NCBI GenBank assembly: GCA_017522795.1
Contig: JAFWXZ010000028.1
Location: 1 to 39,632 of the forward strand
Direction: 5' to 3'
DNA from: Clostridia bacterium
GTDB taxonomy: Bacteria; Bacillota; Clostridia; Oscillospirales; CAG-272
DNA: 39,632 nucleotides
Both the position numbers and the translations under genes were made by a program. The notes below the pieces were generated by a model. The model did no database searches, was not told the DNA's origin, and saw nothing but the letters and a program-made list of their open reading frames with translations. Each line of letters opens with the position of its first letter. Position 1 is the stretch's first letter. Positions 1-7,436 of this stretch are shown here, in pieces.

Positions 1-9
1 AATTTTCAT
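1..9 (-). CDS. Start of a downstream gene, possibly etfB (partial)
   Basis: Reading the minus strand, an AAGGTGA ribosome binding site lies seven bases before an ATG, and the first codons read Met-Lys-Ile before the window ends. The site follows the stop of the acyl-CoA dehydrogenase gene directly. Clostridial EtfB proteins usually begin Met-Lys-Ile-Val and etfB commonly follows bcd, so electron transfer flavoprotein beta subunit is a reasonable guess. Only three codons are visible, so the identity is inference from context. Confidence 0.35.
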
Positions 10-20
10 AGTCATTCACC

Positions 21-1157
21 TTACTTTCTGAGAAGTGCGCCCGAGATAACCATTCTCTGAACCTCCGAGGTTCCCTCGTAGATCTCGGTGATCTTTGCAT
101 CTCTCATCATTCTCTCTACGGGATACTCACGGGTGTATCCGTATCCGCCGTGAAGCTGAACGCACTTTGTGGTAACCTCCATAGCGGTTTCTGCCGCAAA
201 GAGCTTTGCCTGCGCCGCATTTACGGAAAGAGTGGGAGCCTTGTTCTGCTTTGCGTCGCAAGCGATATAAACAAGAGCCTTTGCCGCTGCAACTCTGGTT
301 GCAAGATCCGCAAGAACAAACTGAGTGTTCTGGAACTGGCAAATTGATCTGTTAAACTGCTTTCTCGACTTAACGTAAGCAATAGTTGTGTCAAGCGCGC
401 CCTCTGCAATACCGAGAGCCTGCGCAGCGATACCGATACGACCGCCGTCAAGTGTCTTCATTGCGATCTTGAAGCCGTCGCCGCGCTTGCCAAGCAGGTT
501 TTCCTTGGGAACCTTAACGTTCTCAAAGATAAGCTCGCAGGTGGAGGATCCGCGGATACCCATCTTCTTCTCCTTCTTACCTACGGAGAAGCCCTCGAAG
601 CCGCTCTCTACGATGAACGCGGACATCTCGGGACCCTTGGGGCCCTTGCCTGTGATAGCGATAATTATGTAAGTGGACGCGTAGCCTGCGTTGGTAATGA
701 AGATCTTGCTACCGTTAAGCAGGTAATGATCCTCCTTTTCAACCGCGGTTGTCTGTTGGTTCGCAGCGTCTGTGCCTGCGTTGGGCTCGGTAAGACCGAA
801 TGCGCCGATCTTTCTACCACTGGCAAGATCGGGAAGATACTTTTGTCTCTGCTCCTCTGTACCGTACTCAAGAATGGGAGCAACACAGAGGGACGTATGT
901 GCGGAAAGAATAACACCCGTGGTACCGCAAGCCTTAGAAAGCTCCTCTACCGCAGAGATGTACATACGGTAGTTTCCGCCCGCACCACCGTACTGCTTGG
1001 GAACGATAATACCCATAAGACCGAGCTTTGCCATCTTCTCTACGGTCTCAGCGGGGAAATGCTCCTGCTCGTCAACCTCCTGAGCGAGAGGCTTAACCTC
1101 ATTCTCAGCGAAGTCCTTGATCATCTGTTCAAACAGAATTGACTTGTAATCTGCCAT
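21..1157 (-). CDS. bcd: Acyl-CoA dehydrogenase, butyryl-CoA dehydrogenase type
   Basis: This 378-residue FAD enzyme is expected to interconvert a short-chain acyl-CoA and its 2-enoyl-CoA, in clostridia typically crotonyl-CoA to butyryl-CoA with electrons supplied through EtfAB. The whole fold is present: an N-terminal helical domain, the middle beta domain with the FAD-contacting GLTEPNAGTD segment near residues 120-130 and KIFITN near 150, and the C-terminal helical domain with the KTLDGGRIGIAAQALGIA segment. The catalytic base is probably Glu361 in YEGTSE. Length and sequence follow clostridial Bcd closely. It lies 42 bases after the MaoC-type hydratase gene and has its own purine-rich ribosome binding site, so the two are probably co-transcribed. 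Exact chain-length preference cannot be read; other short-chain acyl-CoA dehydrogenases remain possible. Confidence 0.9.
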   Translation of the reverse strand: MADYKSILFEQMIKDFAENEVKPLAQEVDEQEHFPAETVEKMAKLGLMGIIVPKQYGGAGGNYRMYISAVEELSKACGTTGVILSAHTSLCVAPILEYGTEEQRQKYLPDLASGRKIGAFGLTEPNAGTDAANQQTTAVEKEDHYLLNGSKIFITNAGYASTYIIIAITGKGPKGPEMSAFIVESGFEGFSVGKKEKKMGIRGSSTCELIFENVKVPKENLLGKRGDGFKIAMKTLDGGRIGIAAQALGIAEGALDTTIAYVKSRKQFNRSICQFQNTQFVLADLATRVAAAKALVYIACDAKQNKAPTLSVNAAQAKLFAAETAMEVTTKCVQLHGGYGYTREYPVERMMRDAKITEIYEGTSEVQRMVISGALLRK

Positions 1158-1199
1158 TTCCTATTTCTCCTTTGCCTTTTTTGGCAATTTAATTAGTCC

Positions 1200-1601
1200 T
1201 TAGAATTTTACGGTAGCAACACCTGTGATAACTGCCTTGCCGTCCTGGTTGTAGCAGGTGGTGTTAAGCTTAACGATGTGCTTATCCTCGCGGATCTCAG
1301 CGATCTCGCACTCTGCAGTGATGTGGTCGCCAAGGAATACAGGAGCGGTAAATCTGAGCTCCTGTCCGAGATAGATAGTACCGGGGCCGGGAAGCTTATT
1401 TGCGAGAACCGCAGAAATAAGACCCGATGTGAGAATGCCGTGAACTATTCTTCTACCAAAGATAGTTGTCTTTGCATACTCCTCGTCAAGATGGATGGGG
1501 TTGGTGTCAAGACTTACCTCAGCAAATTTTCTGAGATCCGCATCGGTAAAGGTCTTCTCCACAGATGCCTTCTGTCCTACGTAAAGCTCGTTGAATGTCA
1601 T
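1200..1601 (-). CDS. MaoC-type (R)-specific enoyl-CoA hydratase
   Basis: This 133-residue single hot-dog-fold protein should hydrate a trans-2-enoyl-CoA to an (R)-3-hydroxyacyl-CoA, or catalyse the reverse. The hydratase-2 motif is clear: Asp32 and His37 in LDTNPIH, followed by DEEYA, the FGRRIVHG segment near residues 49-55 and LYxGQ-like residues at the N-terminus. The length matches PhaJ-like proteins. It starts at an ATG behind a strong GGAGG site and is the first gene of a transcript with a consensus promoter. Its pairing with a butyryl-CoA-dehydrogenase-like gene puts a hydratase of R stereochemistry where clostridial butyrate clusters usually have the S-specific crotonase Crt. The physiological direction is inference. 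Confidence 0.88.
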   Translation of the reverse strand: MTFNELYVGQKASVEKTFTDADLRKFAEVSLDTNPIHLDEEYAKTTIFGRRIVHGILTSGLISAVLANKLPGPGTIYLGQELRFTAPVFLGDHITAECEIAEIREDKHIVKLNTTCYNQDGKAVITGVATVKF

Positions 1602-1623
1602 TTTAAAATACCTCCGTTTTTTG

Positions 1624-1644
1624 AATATGAATATTGTTCATATT
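1624..1644. promoter_or_regulatory. Inverted repeat, candidate TetR operator
   Basis: The arms AATATGAA and TTCATATT form a perfect 8-bp inverted repeat around a five-base centre. It sits just downstream of the inferred start of the minus-strand hydratase transcript, where a bound dimer would block initiation or clearance. The divergent gene at 1815 encodes a TetR-family regulator, the obvious candidate ligand. The binding pair is inference. Confidence 0.5.
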
Positions 1645-1656
1645 TTCTACATCATA

Positions 1657-1685
1657 ATTATATCACCTTTTATACTTTTTGTCAA
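1657..1685 (-). promoter_or_regulatory. Consensus sigma-A promoter for the MaoC hydratase operon
   Basis: On the minus strand a perfect TTGACA (plus positions 1680-1685) is followed after exactly 17 bases by TATAAT (1657-1662). Transcription would start near 1650, about 50 bases before the hydratase ATG. Such a strong core promoter normally needs repression, which fits the inverted repeat just downstream and the divergent TetR gene. Confidence 0.75.
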
Positions 1686-1755
1686 TATATTATATGTAAA
1701 AGTTTTATTTTTCTAAAAGATTAGTCAAATTGTATAAAAACATTACATTAACCTA

Positions 1756-1784
1756 TTGCAAATTAACTTGAAAAATGTTATAAT
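1756..1784 (+). promoter_or_regulatory. Promoter of the TetR-family gene
   Basis: TTGCAA at 1756-1761 and TATAAT at 1779-1784 are separated by 17 bases, and TGT directly before the -10 makes an extended -10 element. The ATG at 1815 follows about 25 bases after the expected start, with an AGAGG ribosome binding site. Confidence 0.65.
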
Positions 1785-1814
1785 GTATAGAGTTTTTTAA
1801 AAAAAGAGGTAAAT

Positions 1815-2426
1815 ATGCCAAACAAAATATTAGAAGTTAAGGGAATTAATATCCCAAAAACCAAGCTTGGACAGAGCAAAATGGACAAGCTGCTTTCAGC
1901 CTCCGAGGAGCTTTTTGCCAAAAACGGCTTCTACGGCACGTCCATTTCGGATATATGCAAGCGCGCGGGAACTGCCGTCGGAACATTTTACATATACTTT
2001 GAAACCAAAACCGATGTTTACAAATATCTTATGGAAACATACAAAAAGGAGATAAAGGAACATCTTGCTGAGAGCATACGCGACTGTACGACAAGATACG
2101 AACGCGAGCGAAACGGCATCAAGTGCTTTATCAAATACGCTATGACAAAGCCTAACGTTTACAACATAATCTGGGGAAGTCTTTCTATTGACCGACAGAT
2201 GTTCGTTGACTATTACGTATCCTTCGCAGATAGCTATTCCAGAGGTCTAACCAAGGACGGTGACGAGGTTAGCATCGGTGACACCGAATCGATTGCATAT
2301 ATGCTTATGGGAATATCAAACTTCCTCGGTCTGAAGGCTATATTCAAAGATATGACCGATGAGAAGATCGACGAGATGATAGACGAAACCGTTATGCCTG
2401 CCCTGACAGGAGGAATTCTTAAGTAA
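1815..2426 (+). CDS. TetR/AcrR-family transcriptional regulator
   Basis: A 203-residue protein with a typical TetR DNA-binding domain at about residues 24-70: helix 1 with SASEELFAKNGFYG, the turn SISDICKRAG and the recognition helix with VGTFYIYF and KTDVYKYL. The C-terminal two thirds form the ligand and dimer domain, whose effector cannot be read. The gene diverges from the MaoC hydratase and acyl-CoA dehydrogenase operon, so an acyl-CoA-responsive repressor of that operon is the natural inference. The following lipoprotein gene starts 29 bases after the stop and may share its transcript. Confidence 0.85.
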   Translation: MPNKILEVKGINIPKTKLGQSKMDKLLSASEELFAKNGFYGTSISDICKRAGTAVGTFYIYFETKTDVYKYLMETYKKEIKEHLAESIRDCTTRYERERNGIKCFIKYAMTKPNVYNIIWGSLSIDRQMFVDYYVSFADSYSRGLTKDGDEVSIGDTESIAYMLMGISNFLGLKAIFKDMTDEKIDEMIDETVMPALTGGILK

Positions 2427-2455
2427 ACAAATTAACAACTGCTTTGGAGATCTAT

Positions 2456-3367
2456 ATGAAAAGAGCTATATTACTCGTAGTGGTGACTTTAGTTGCCTTA
2501 CTTTTATGCTCCTGCTACGCCACAGATAACGAGAACGGCCCGCCCGATACCTCAAAATGTTTTGACACCGATTGCGATCACAAGTGCGATGTATGCGGTG
2601 CCGTTATCAACGCTTGTATCGACACGGACAATGATCATATGTGCAACGTGTGTGAAAAAGCCTTAACGGTATGTCCCACGGATGCTGATAAAAACCATAT
2701 ATGCGATGTGTGCCTCGTTAAGTTCGGGAATTGTTATGACCTTGACAAAACCCATGTATGCGATTACTGCGGTCTACCTATGATGGACTGCAAGGATGCA
2801 GATCAGGATCACAAATGCGATTACTGCAACATAAAGCTGACAACCTGTCTTGACGATGACAACAATCACAACTGTGATATTTGCTCCAAGAAGCTGAGCA
2901 GATGCATTGACAAGGATCCGGTTGATCACGTGTGCGAGTATTGCTTTGAAACTATATCCGAATGCTCAGACAAGGATAAAAATCATATCTGCGACGAGTG
3001 CGCCAAGTTGCTTTCAACCTGTCACGATGACGTAAAGGACCATCTTTGCGATGTATGCTCCAAGGCGTTATCAAAATGCGTTGACGAAAACGAGGATTAC
3101 ATTTGCGAATACTGTCATAAGCCCACCCCCACAACAATAGTCACGGTTGCCGATGGTTGTCTGGTAAACGGATCTGAGATGGCATATAAATACCACTTTA
3201 ACGAAAGTCTTACTTTGTTTTTCAGCTATGAGGGTGACGACGGAAGAGTGGTTGATTGTTGGGTTATTTTCAATTCTGACGGCAATGAAATTGGCAGAGT
3301 TGAGCCTAACGCTTTTTACGAGTTGTTTGAGTACGGAAAGTACTATGCAGAGCCAGTGTTTGAATAA
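2456..3367 (+). CDS. Cys/Asp/His repeat lipoprotein
   Basis: I do not recognise a function. The ATG at 2456 is preferred over an upstream in-frame TTG because GGAG lies six bases before it and the protein then begins with a signal peptide ending in a lipobox-like LLLCSC, giving a 303-residue surface lipoprotein. About residues 30-225 are ten tandem units of roughly 19-20 residues, each following the pattern C-x-D-x-D-x-(D/N)H-x-C-(D/N)-x-C. The regular Cys pairs, the conserved His and the acidic run suggest metal binding, with zinc or calcium both possible. A C-terminal region of about 75 residues with beta-rich character and a pair of aromatic-rich strands follows. It probably shares a transcript with the TetR gene upstream and the AEC transporter downstream. 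Repeats of this general flavour are seen in clostridial surface proteins, but a lipoprotein made mostly of them is unusual. Confidence 0.75.
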   Translation: MKRAILLVVVTLVALLLCSCYATDNENGPPDTSKCFDTDCDHKCDVCGAVINACIDTDNDHMCNVCEKALTVCPTDADKNHICDVCLVKFGNCYDLDKTHVCDYCGLPMMDCKDADQDHKCDYCNIKLTTCLDDDNNHNCDICSKKLSRCIDKDPVDHVCEYCFETISECSDKDKNHICDECAKLLSTCHDDVKDHLCDVCSKALSKCVDENEDYICEYCHKPTPTTIVTVADGCLVNGSEMAYKYHFNESLTLFFSYEGDDGRVVDCWVIFNSDGNEIGRVEPNAFYELFEYGKYYAEPVFE

Positions 3368-3429
3368 TTTTGACAAGCATACTTTACATTTGTAACAGTT
3401 TTCTCAAAATTGGAGATAATATTACCATT

Positions 3430-4416
3430 ATGGATTCTTTAGTTTTTGCTTTCAATTCCGTCGCTCCTATAATATTCACCGTGGCTGTTGGCTACGTGCT
3501 GAAAAAGCTGGGGCTGATGAATGCGGACTTTTCAAAAAAAGCTAACAGCCTTGTCTTCCGCGTTTTCCTTCCCATTATGCTATTTCTCAATATTTACGGC
3601 ATTGAGAGTATGGCTTCGGTTGATTTGGGATACGTGTTATACTCTGTTTTGGCTCTGCTGATAATCTTTGCTCTTGCAATACCCGCTGTGATATTCCTGA
3701 CCGACAAGGAAAAATGCCGGGGTGCGCTTCTTCAGGGAGTGTTCCGCTCCAACTATGCGCTTATAGGGATCCCATTAGCTTCGTCTCTGTTCCCCGAAGA
3801 GGGCGCGGCGGTAGCAACCTTGCTCTCCGCATTTATGGTTCCCGCCTTTAATATTCTTGCGGTTATCGGTCTTTCGGTTTTTAATAACGAAGGAAAAAAG
3901 CCGAACTTTAAAAATGTGCTTCTTGGAATTGTAAAAAACCCCTTGATCATCGGTATTGCTTCGGGCCTTGTGGCGCTGCTTATTCGTCACACCCTTGTCC
4001 AGGCAGGTGTTTCCTTCAGAATTTCAGATATCCCGGCCATCTATAGCACTTTAAAAAACCTTTCAAGTCTTGCCACTCCTCTCGCGCTGCTTGTTTTGGG
4101 AGCGCAGTTTGAATTTTCCGCAATTCCCTCTCTAAAGCGCGAGATAATAAGCGGCGTGATCCTTCGTAGCGTTATTGTTCCCGTGCTTGGTATAGGAACA
4201 GCCTATATATTCTTCCAAAACACCTTCGGAGGCGCGCATTTTGCCTCGCTTGTGGCAGTATTCTGCACACCCGTAGCTGTTTCCAGCGTGCCGATGGCAC
4301 AGGAAATGGGGGCGGATGCCGAGTTGGCAGGTCAGCTTGTGGTATTCACCACCATTACATCTGCCTTTACGGTGTTCTTGGTCTCAGCGGTTCTTCGCTC
4401 GGTTGGTATATTTTAA
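3430..4416 (+). CDS. AEC-family (auxin efflux carrier-like) transporter
   Basis: A 328-residue integral membrane protein with about ten predicted spans arranged as two related halves, as in the AEC/BART superfamily. The N-terminal half has the typical VGYVLKKLGLM segment followed by a span with PIMLFLN. The second half contains LATPLALLVLGAQF near the middle and the characteristic AVSSVPMAQEMG segment near residues 280-295. Bacterial members export or import organic acids such as malate, or amino acid derivatives; the substrate here is unknown. I chose the ATG at 3430, with GGAGA upstream, over an in-frame TTG at 3370 because the 20 extra residues are hydrophilic and have no family counterpart. 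A strong terminator follows. Confidence 0.85.
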   Translation: MDSLVFAFNSVAPIIFTVAVGYVLKKLGLMNADFSKKANSLVFRVFLPIMLFLNIYGIESMASVDLGYVLYSVLALLIIFALAIPAVIFLTDKEKCRGALLQGVFRSNYALIGIPLASSLFPEEGAAVATLLSAFMVPAFNILAVIGLSVFNNEGKKPNFKNVLLGIVKNPLIIGIASGLVALLIRHTLVQAGVSFRISDIPAIYSTLKNLSSLATPLALLVLGAQFEFSAIPSLKREIISGVILRSVIVPVLGIGTAYIFFQNTFGGAHFASLVAVFCTPVAVSSVPMAQEMGADAELAGQLVVFTTITSAFTVFLVSAVLRSVGIF

Positions 4417-4422
4417 ATACTT

Positions 4423-4456
4423 AACGGTCGAAAGCGTTTGCTTCGACCGTTTTTTA
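4423..4456 (+). terminator. Rho-independent terminator after the AEC transporter gene
   Basis: A 10-bp stem (AACGGTCGAA with TTCGACCGTT) with a nine-base loop is followed by a run of T residues. It lies seven bases after the AEC transporter stop and closes the TetR-lipoprotein-transporter block. Confidence 0.85.
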
Positions 4457-4704
4457 TTTACATGTATTAATATAAAATTTCTCTTATAAAGCAATTTTCA
4501 TTTTTTTGAAGAAGGTTTAAATTTTTGTCATTTTGCACAAAAATTCTCTTCTATTTTGCACTAATGACATCACTTTTACTTAAAAATATCAAAAAAATAA
4601 AGACCAAAAAAATAGGCTGTCAAAAAAATTAAGGCAGTGTTTTTTTCCTTGTTGTAAAATAAATCAAATTTATAATGAGGAAATGTGGCTTACCAAGCAA
4701 AAAA
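4457..4704. other. AT-rich intergenic leader before the sugar-transport locus
   Basis: There is no credible gene here. The stretch is very A/T rich. The nonamer ATTTTGCAC occurs twice in direct orientation about 23 bases apart near 4530-4562, a spacing that could suit an AraC-type activator. A likely promoter lies at its end. The activator link to the AraC gene at 20274 is inference. Confidence 0.4.
4649..4676 (+). promoter_or_regulatory. Likely promoter of the pectin-oligosaccharide transport operon
   Basis: TATAAT at 4671-4676 is preceded after 16 bases by TTGTTG, a weak match to the -35 consensus. A weak -35 with a perfect -10 is typical of activated promoters. The first credible start codon lies about 30 bases downstream. 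Confidence 0.5.
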
Positions 4705-5313
4705 ATGAACAATATCACATTTAAACAATACCGAAATATTGACTTAGTTCTCTTTGGAGCACTTTTGGCGCTCTCCGAGGCCGTCACCACAGTAGCTACT
4801 AACAAATGGTTCTATGCACAGCCTGTGGCAATATCCACAACCATAGTATTCATATGTATCGTTATGATGAGGTGGGGAGGATGCGCGGTGATACACGCCT
4901 GTCTCGGCGGTCTGGTCTTCTGTATAGCGTCGGGAGCCGAGGCGCATCAATATCTTATTTATATAGTAGGAAATTGTTTCGCGCTTGTCGCTCTGCTTTG
5001 GATAAAGCTGTTCGGCAAGGAAGAAATACGCAAAAGCCCCTTCAAGCTCTTACTTTTCACGTCAAGCGCTTACATTATGATGCAAATTGGAAGATGGCTT
5101 GTGTCACTTCCTTTTGGCGGAACGTTCAGCACCCTGATCGGATACCTCGTGTCCGATATTATCTCACTTCTGTTCGTGGTAGTGGTAATGCTTCTTATGC
5201 GAAATGTTGACGGTATGATAGAGGATCAGAAATCCTATCTCTTCCGTCTCCAGAGAGAAAAAGAAGAGGGCGAGCAAACCGCGGCACCGCTGGGCTACGG
5301 CGACGATGAATAA
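4705..5313 (+). CDS. Six-span membrane protein, ECF S-component-like (uncertain)
   Basis: About 202 residues with six predicted membrane spans and a charged, Glu/Arg/Lys-rich cytoplasmic tail ending in acidic residues. Size and layout resemble the substrate-binding S components of ECF transporters, and one segment has the pattern GALLALSEAV near the N-terminus, but I cannot match it to a named family. The ATG at 4705 is preferred because an in-frame ATG at 4675 overlaps the -10 box; no strong ribosome binding site precedes either, which leaves the start uncertain. It stops 42 bases before the first ABC permease gene and points the same way, so it is probably the first gene of the carbohydrate operon. 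Confidence 0.6.
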   Translation: MNNITFKQYRNIDLVLFGALLALSEAVTTVATNKWFYAQPVAISTTIVFICIVMMRWGGCAVIHACLGGLVFCIASGAEAHQYLIYIVGNCFALVALLWIKLFGKEEIRKSPFKLLLFTSSAYIMMQIGRWLVSLPFGGTFSTLIGYLVSDIISLLFVVVVMLLMRNVDGMIEDQKSYLFRLQREKEEGEQTAAPLGYGDDE

Positions 5314-5355
5314 AAATTTACTTATTGAATTATTAACAACGGAGGAAGCACGTTT

Positions 5356-6426
5356 ATGAAAAAAATAGCATCCGATTACCTTGTATACGACGAGGCTACG
5401 GGTAAATATCGCGAGGATCCCGAGCAAAAGGTCAGAGATGACGTAGAAAAGCATTATTGGCTGAACGTTGCCCGTACGGTGATAAAGGACTGGCGACTTT
5501 ATCTTATGCTTGTGCCTATGCTCCTTGTATTCCTGTTTTGGAGATACTTCCCGATGTACGAGCTACTCGGCGCGTTCAAGGTTCCCGACGACACTCTGGC
5601 AGTTGCAGACCGACTTTATTCAGGCTTCTCCTACTTCAAGATGCTATTTGCGGGCGACTCGACTATGTCTGTGGAGTTCTGGAGAGCCTTCAGAAACACT
5701 TTCTTACTTTCCTTCTACGGTCTGTGCTTTGGCTTCCCCATGCCGATCATTATCGCGCTCTTCTTCAATGAAATCAAATCCAATATCGCGAGAAGTATAT
5801 ATCAGGTAGCAACGTATCTTCCCAAGTTTATGTCCACCGTTGTTATGACCTCTCTTATCACGATGCTTGTTCGCCGCGGATCAGAGGGTATCGGTCAGTT
5901 CGAGGGCATTGAGATGGGTATTATCTCCCAGCTACTCTGTAGCCTTGGTCTTATAACCGAGGAGGTCGGACAGGCGGGACTCCTTAACAATCCCGATTTC
6001 TTCCGCGCCATCTACCAGATAAGCGGTATATGGGAAACGGCGGGCTATGACTCGATAGTATTCTTCGCGGCTATAATCGCCATCTCACCTACAAGCTACG
6101 AAGCGGCGCAGATAGACGGCGCAGGCAAGATGGCACAGATGAGATATGTTGTGCTTCCCTCTATCCTGTCTACTATAGTAATTATGTTAATAACCCGTAT
6201 AGGCTCGCTGCTTAACGTCGGTTATGAGAAGGTTCTTCTTCTTTACAACTCTCACACCTATGTCACCGCAGACGTTGTATCCACCTTTGCGCAGAGATAC
6301 GGTATTGCGGGAACGATGATCGGCGTTGCTTCGGCGGCGGAAATGCTAAACAACATAGTTGGTATGCTGCTCGTTATAGGAGCCAACACCATAGCGCGTA
6401 AGGCATCCGACGTTTCACTTTACTAA
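5356..6426 (+). CDS. Carbohydrate ABC transporter permease, LplB/YteP type
   Basis: A 356-residue permease with six predicted core spans behind an N-terminal cytoplasmic stretch of about 45 residues. The EAA loop that docks the ATPase is visible as YEAAQIDGAGKMAQMRYVVLP (about residues 253-273), followed by the SILSTIVIMLI span. The PMPIIIALFFNEI segment and VGYEKVLLLYN near the C-terminus are typical of LplB/YteP-like permeases, the CUT1 subgroup that serves uronate-rich oligosaccharides in Bacillus and clostridia. It has a GGAGG site and is followed after 23 bases by the partner permease. The pectin substrate is inferred from downstream glycosidases. Confidence 0.92.
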   Translation: MKKIASDYLVYDEATGKYREDPEQKVRDDVEKHYWLNVARTVIKDWRLYLMLVPMLLVFLFWRYFPMYELLGAFKVPDDTLAVADRLYSGFSYFKMLFAGDSTMSVEFWRAFRNTFLLSFYGLCFGFPMPIIIALFFNEIKSNIARSIYQVATYLPKFMSTVVMTSLITMLVRRGSEGIGQFEGIEMGIISQLLCSLGLITEEVGQAGLLNNPDFFRAIYQISGIWETAGYDSIVFFAAIIAISPTSYEAAQIDGAGKMAQMRYVVLPSILSTIVIMLITRIGSLLNVGYEKVLLLYNSHTYVTADVVSTFAQRYGIAGTMIGVASAAEMLNNIVGMLLVIGANTIARKASDVSLY

Positions 6427-6449
6427 TTAAGAAAGGTTTGGAATGATTT

Positions 6450-7340
6450 ATGAAAAGAAAATTAGAAATATCCGAACTTATCTTCCAAATTTTATCCTAC
6501 ATATTCCTTACCGTTTTCGCGATATGCTGCATATATCCCTTCCTCTATGCAATATCCGCTGCTATAAGCGGACGTGAGGCGGTTGAATACGGACAGATAA
6601 TTCTATTCCCCAAGGATATTCAGTTTGAGGCCTTCGAGCTGATGTTCGGAACGAATATGTTCTGGAATGCCTACACAAACACTCTGTTCCTTACCGTTTA
6701 CGGTACCATCTGGGCGATGGGAGTTGCAATCTTCGGTGCGTATGCGCTTTCCAAAAAGCGTCTGCTTTTCCGTAAGACCTTCAACTTCTTCCTCGTATTT
6801 ACTATGTGGTTCTCCGCAGGTATCGTTCCCCAGTACCTCAACTATCTCGACACGAGAGACGTCTTTAACTCTATCGGAATTACGGACGACAAGTGGCTTA
6901 TCGTAATTGCCATGGGTATGGCTGCGATGAACATCATTCTTCTCCGTAACGCCTTTGAGGGTGTGCCATCCGAGATTGAGGAGGCTGCCATCGTAGACGG
7001 CGCAACGGAAATGCAGGTTCTTACTAACGTTTATCTTCCTATGTCCAAGTCCACTATTGCAACGGTTGCGCTCTTCTTCGCGATCTCCCGTTGGAACGGT
7101 TACTTCTGGGCGAGACAGATGATCTCTAACTCCAACGAGCATCCTCTGCAGGTATTTATCCGTCTGCAGCTCGAGTATTACAACGACTCTGAAGCTATGG
7201 TCGGCTGGAACGAGCCTTATGCAACAGACTCTGCGGTATATGCTCTTATCGTTTGCTCGGTTATCCCAATCCTCATTATATACCCCTTTATTCAGAAATA
7301 CTTTGCAAAGGGTGTAAATATGGGCGGCGTTAAGGAATAA
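6450..7340 (+). CDS. Carbohydrate ABC transporter permease, YtcP/LplC type
   Basis: A 296-residue second permease with six predicted spans. The EAA loop is present as IEEAAIVDGATEMQVLTNVYLP around residues 175-196, followed by PMSKSTIATVALFFAISRWN, a family signature. The C-terminus QKYFAKGVNMGGVKE is typical of LplC/YtcP proteins. It should pair with the upstream permease to form the membrane channel of an importer whose binding protein is encoded next and whose ATPase is MsmX-like. Start is the ATG preceded by AGAAAGG. Confidence 0.93.
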   Translation: MKRKLEISELIFQILSYIFLTVFAICCIYPFLYAISAAISGREAVEYGQIILFPKDIQFEAFELMFGTNMFWNAYTNTLFLTVYGTIWAMGVAIFGAYALSKKRLLFRKTFNFFLVFTMWFSAGIVPQYLNYLDTRDVFNSIGITDDKWLIVIAMGMAAMNIILLRNAFEGVPSEIEEAAIVDGATEMQVLTNVYLPMSKSTIATVALFFAISRWNGYFWARQMISNSNEHPLQVFIRLQLEYYNDSEAMVGWNEPYATDSAVYALIVCSVIPILIIYPFIQKYFAKGVNMGGVKE

Positions 7341-7436
7341 TATCCGCCAGATACCTATTAATTCTACTTTATTTAAGGTTATTATCGCAGCAAAATGCGC
7401 TTAATAATAAAAAATTTTAAACCGGAGGAAACCCCA

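Noticed and set aside
3370-3429. Earlier TTG start for the AEC transporter, or a promoter from the TTGACA at 3370-3375
   Set aside because: The extra residues have no family match and there is no ribosome site. A 17-base spacer leads only to TAACAG, a poor -10.
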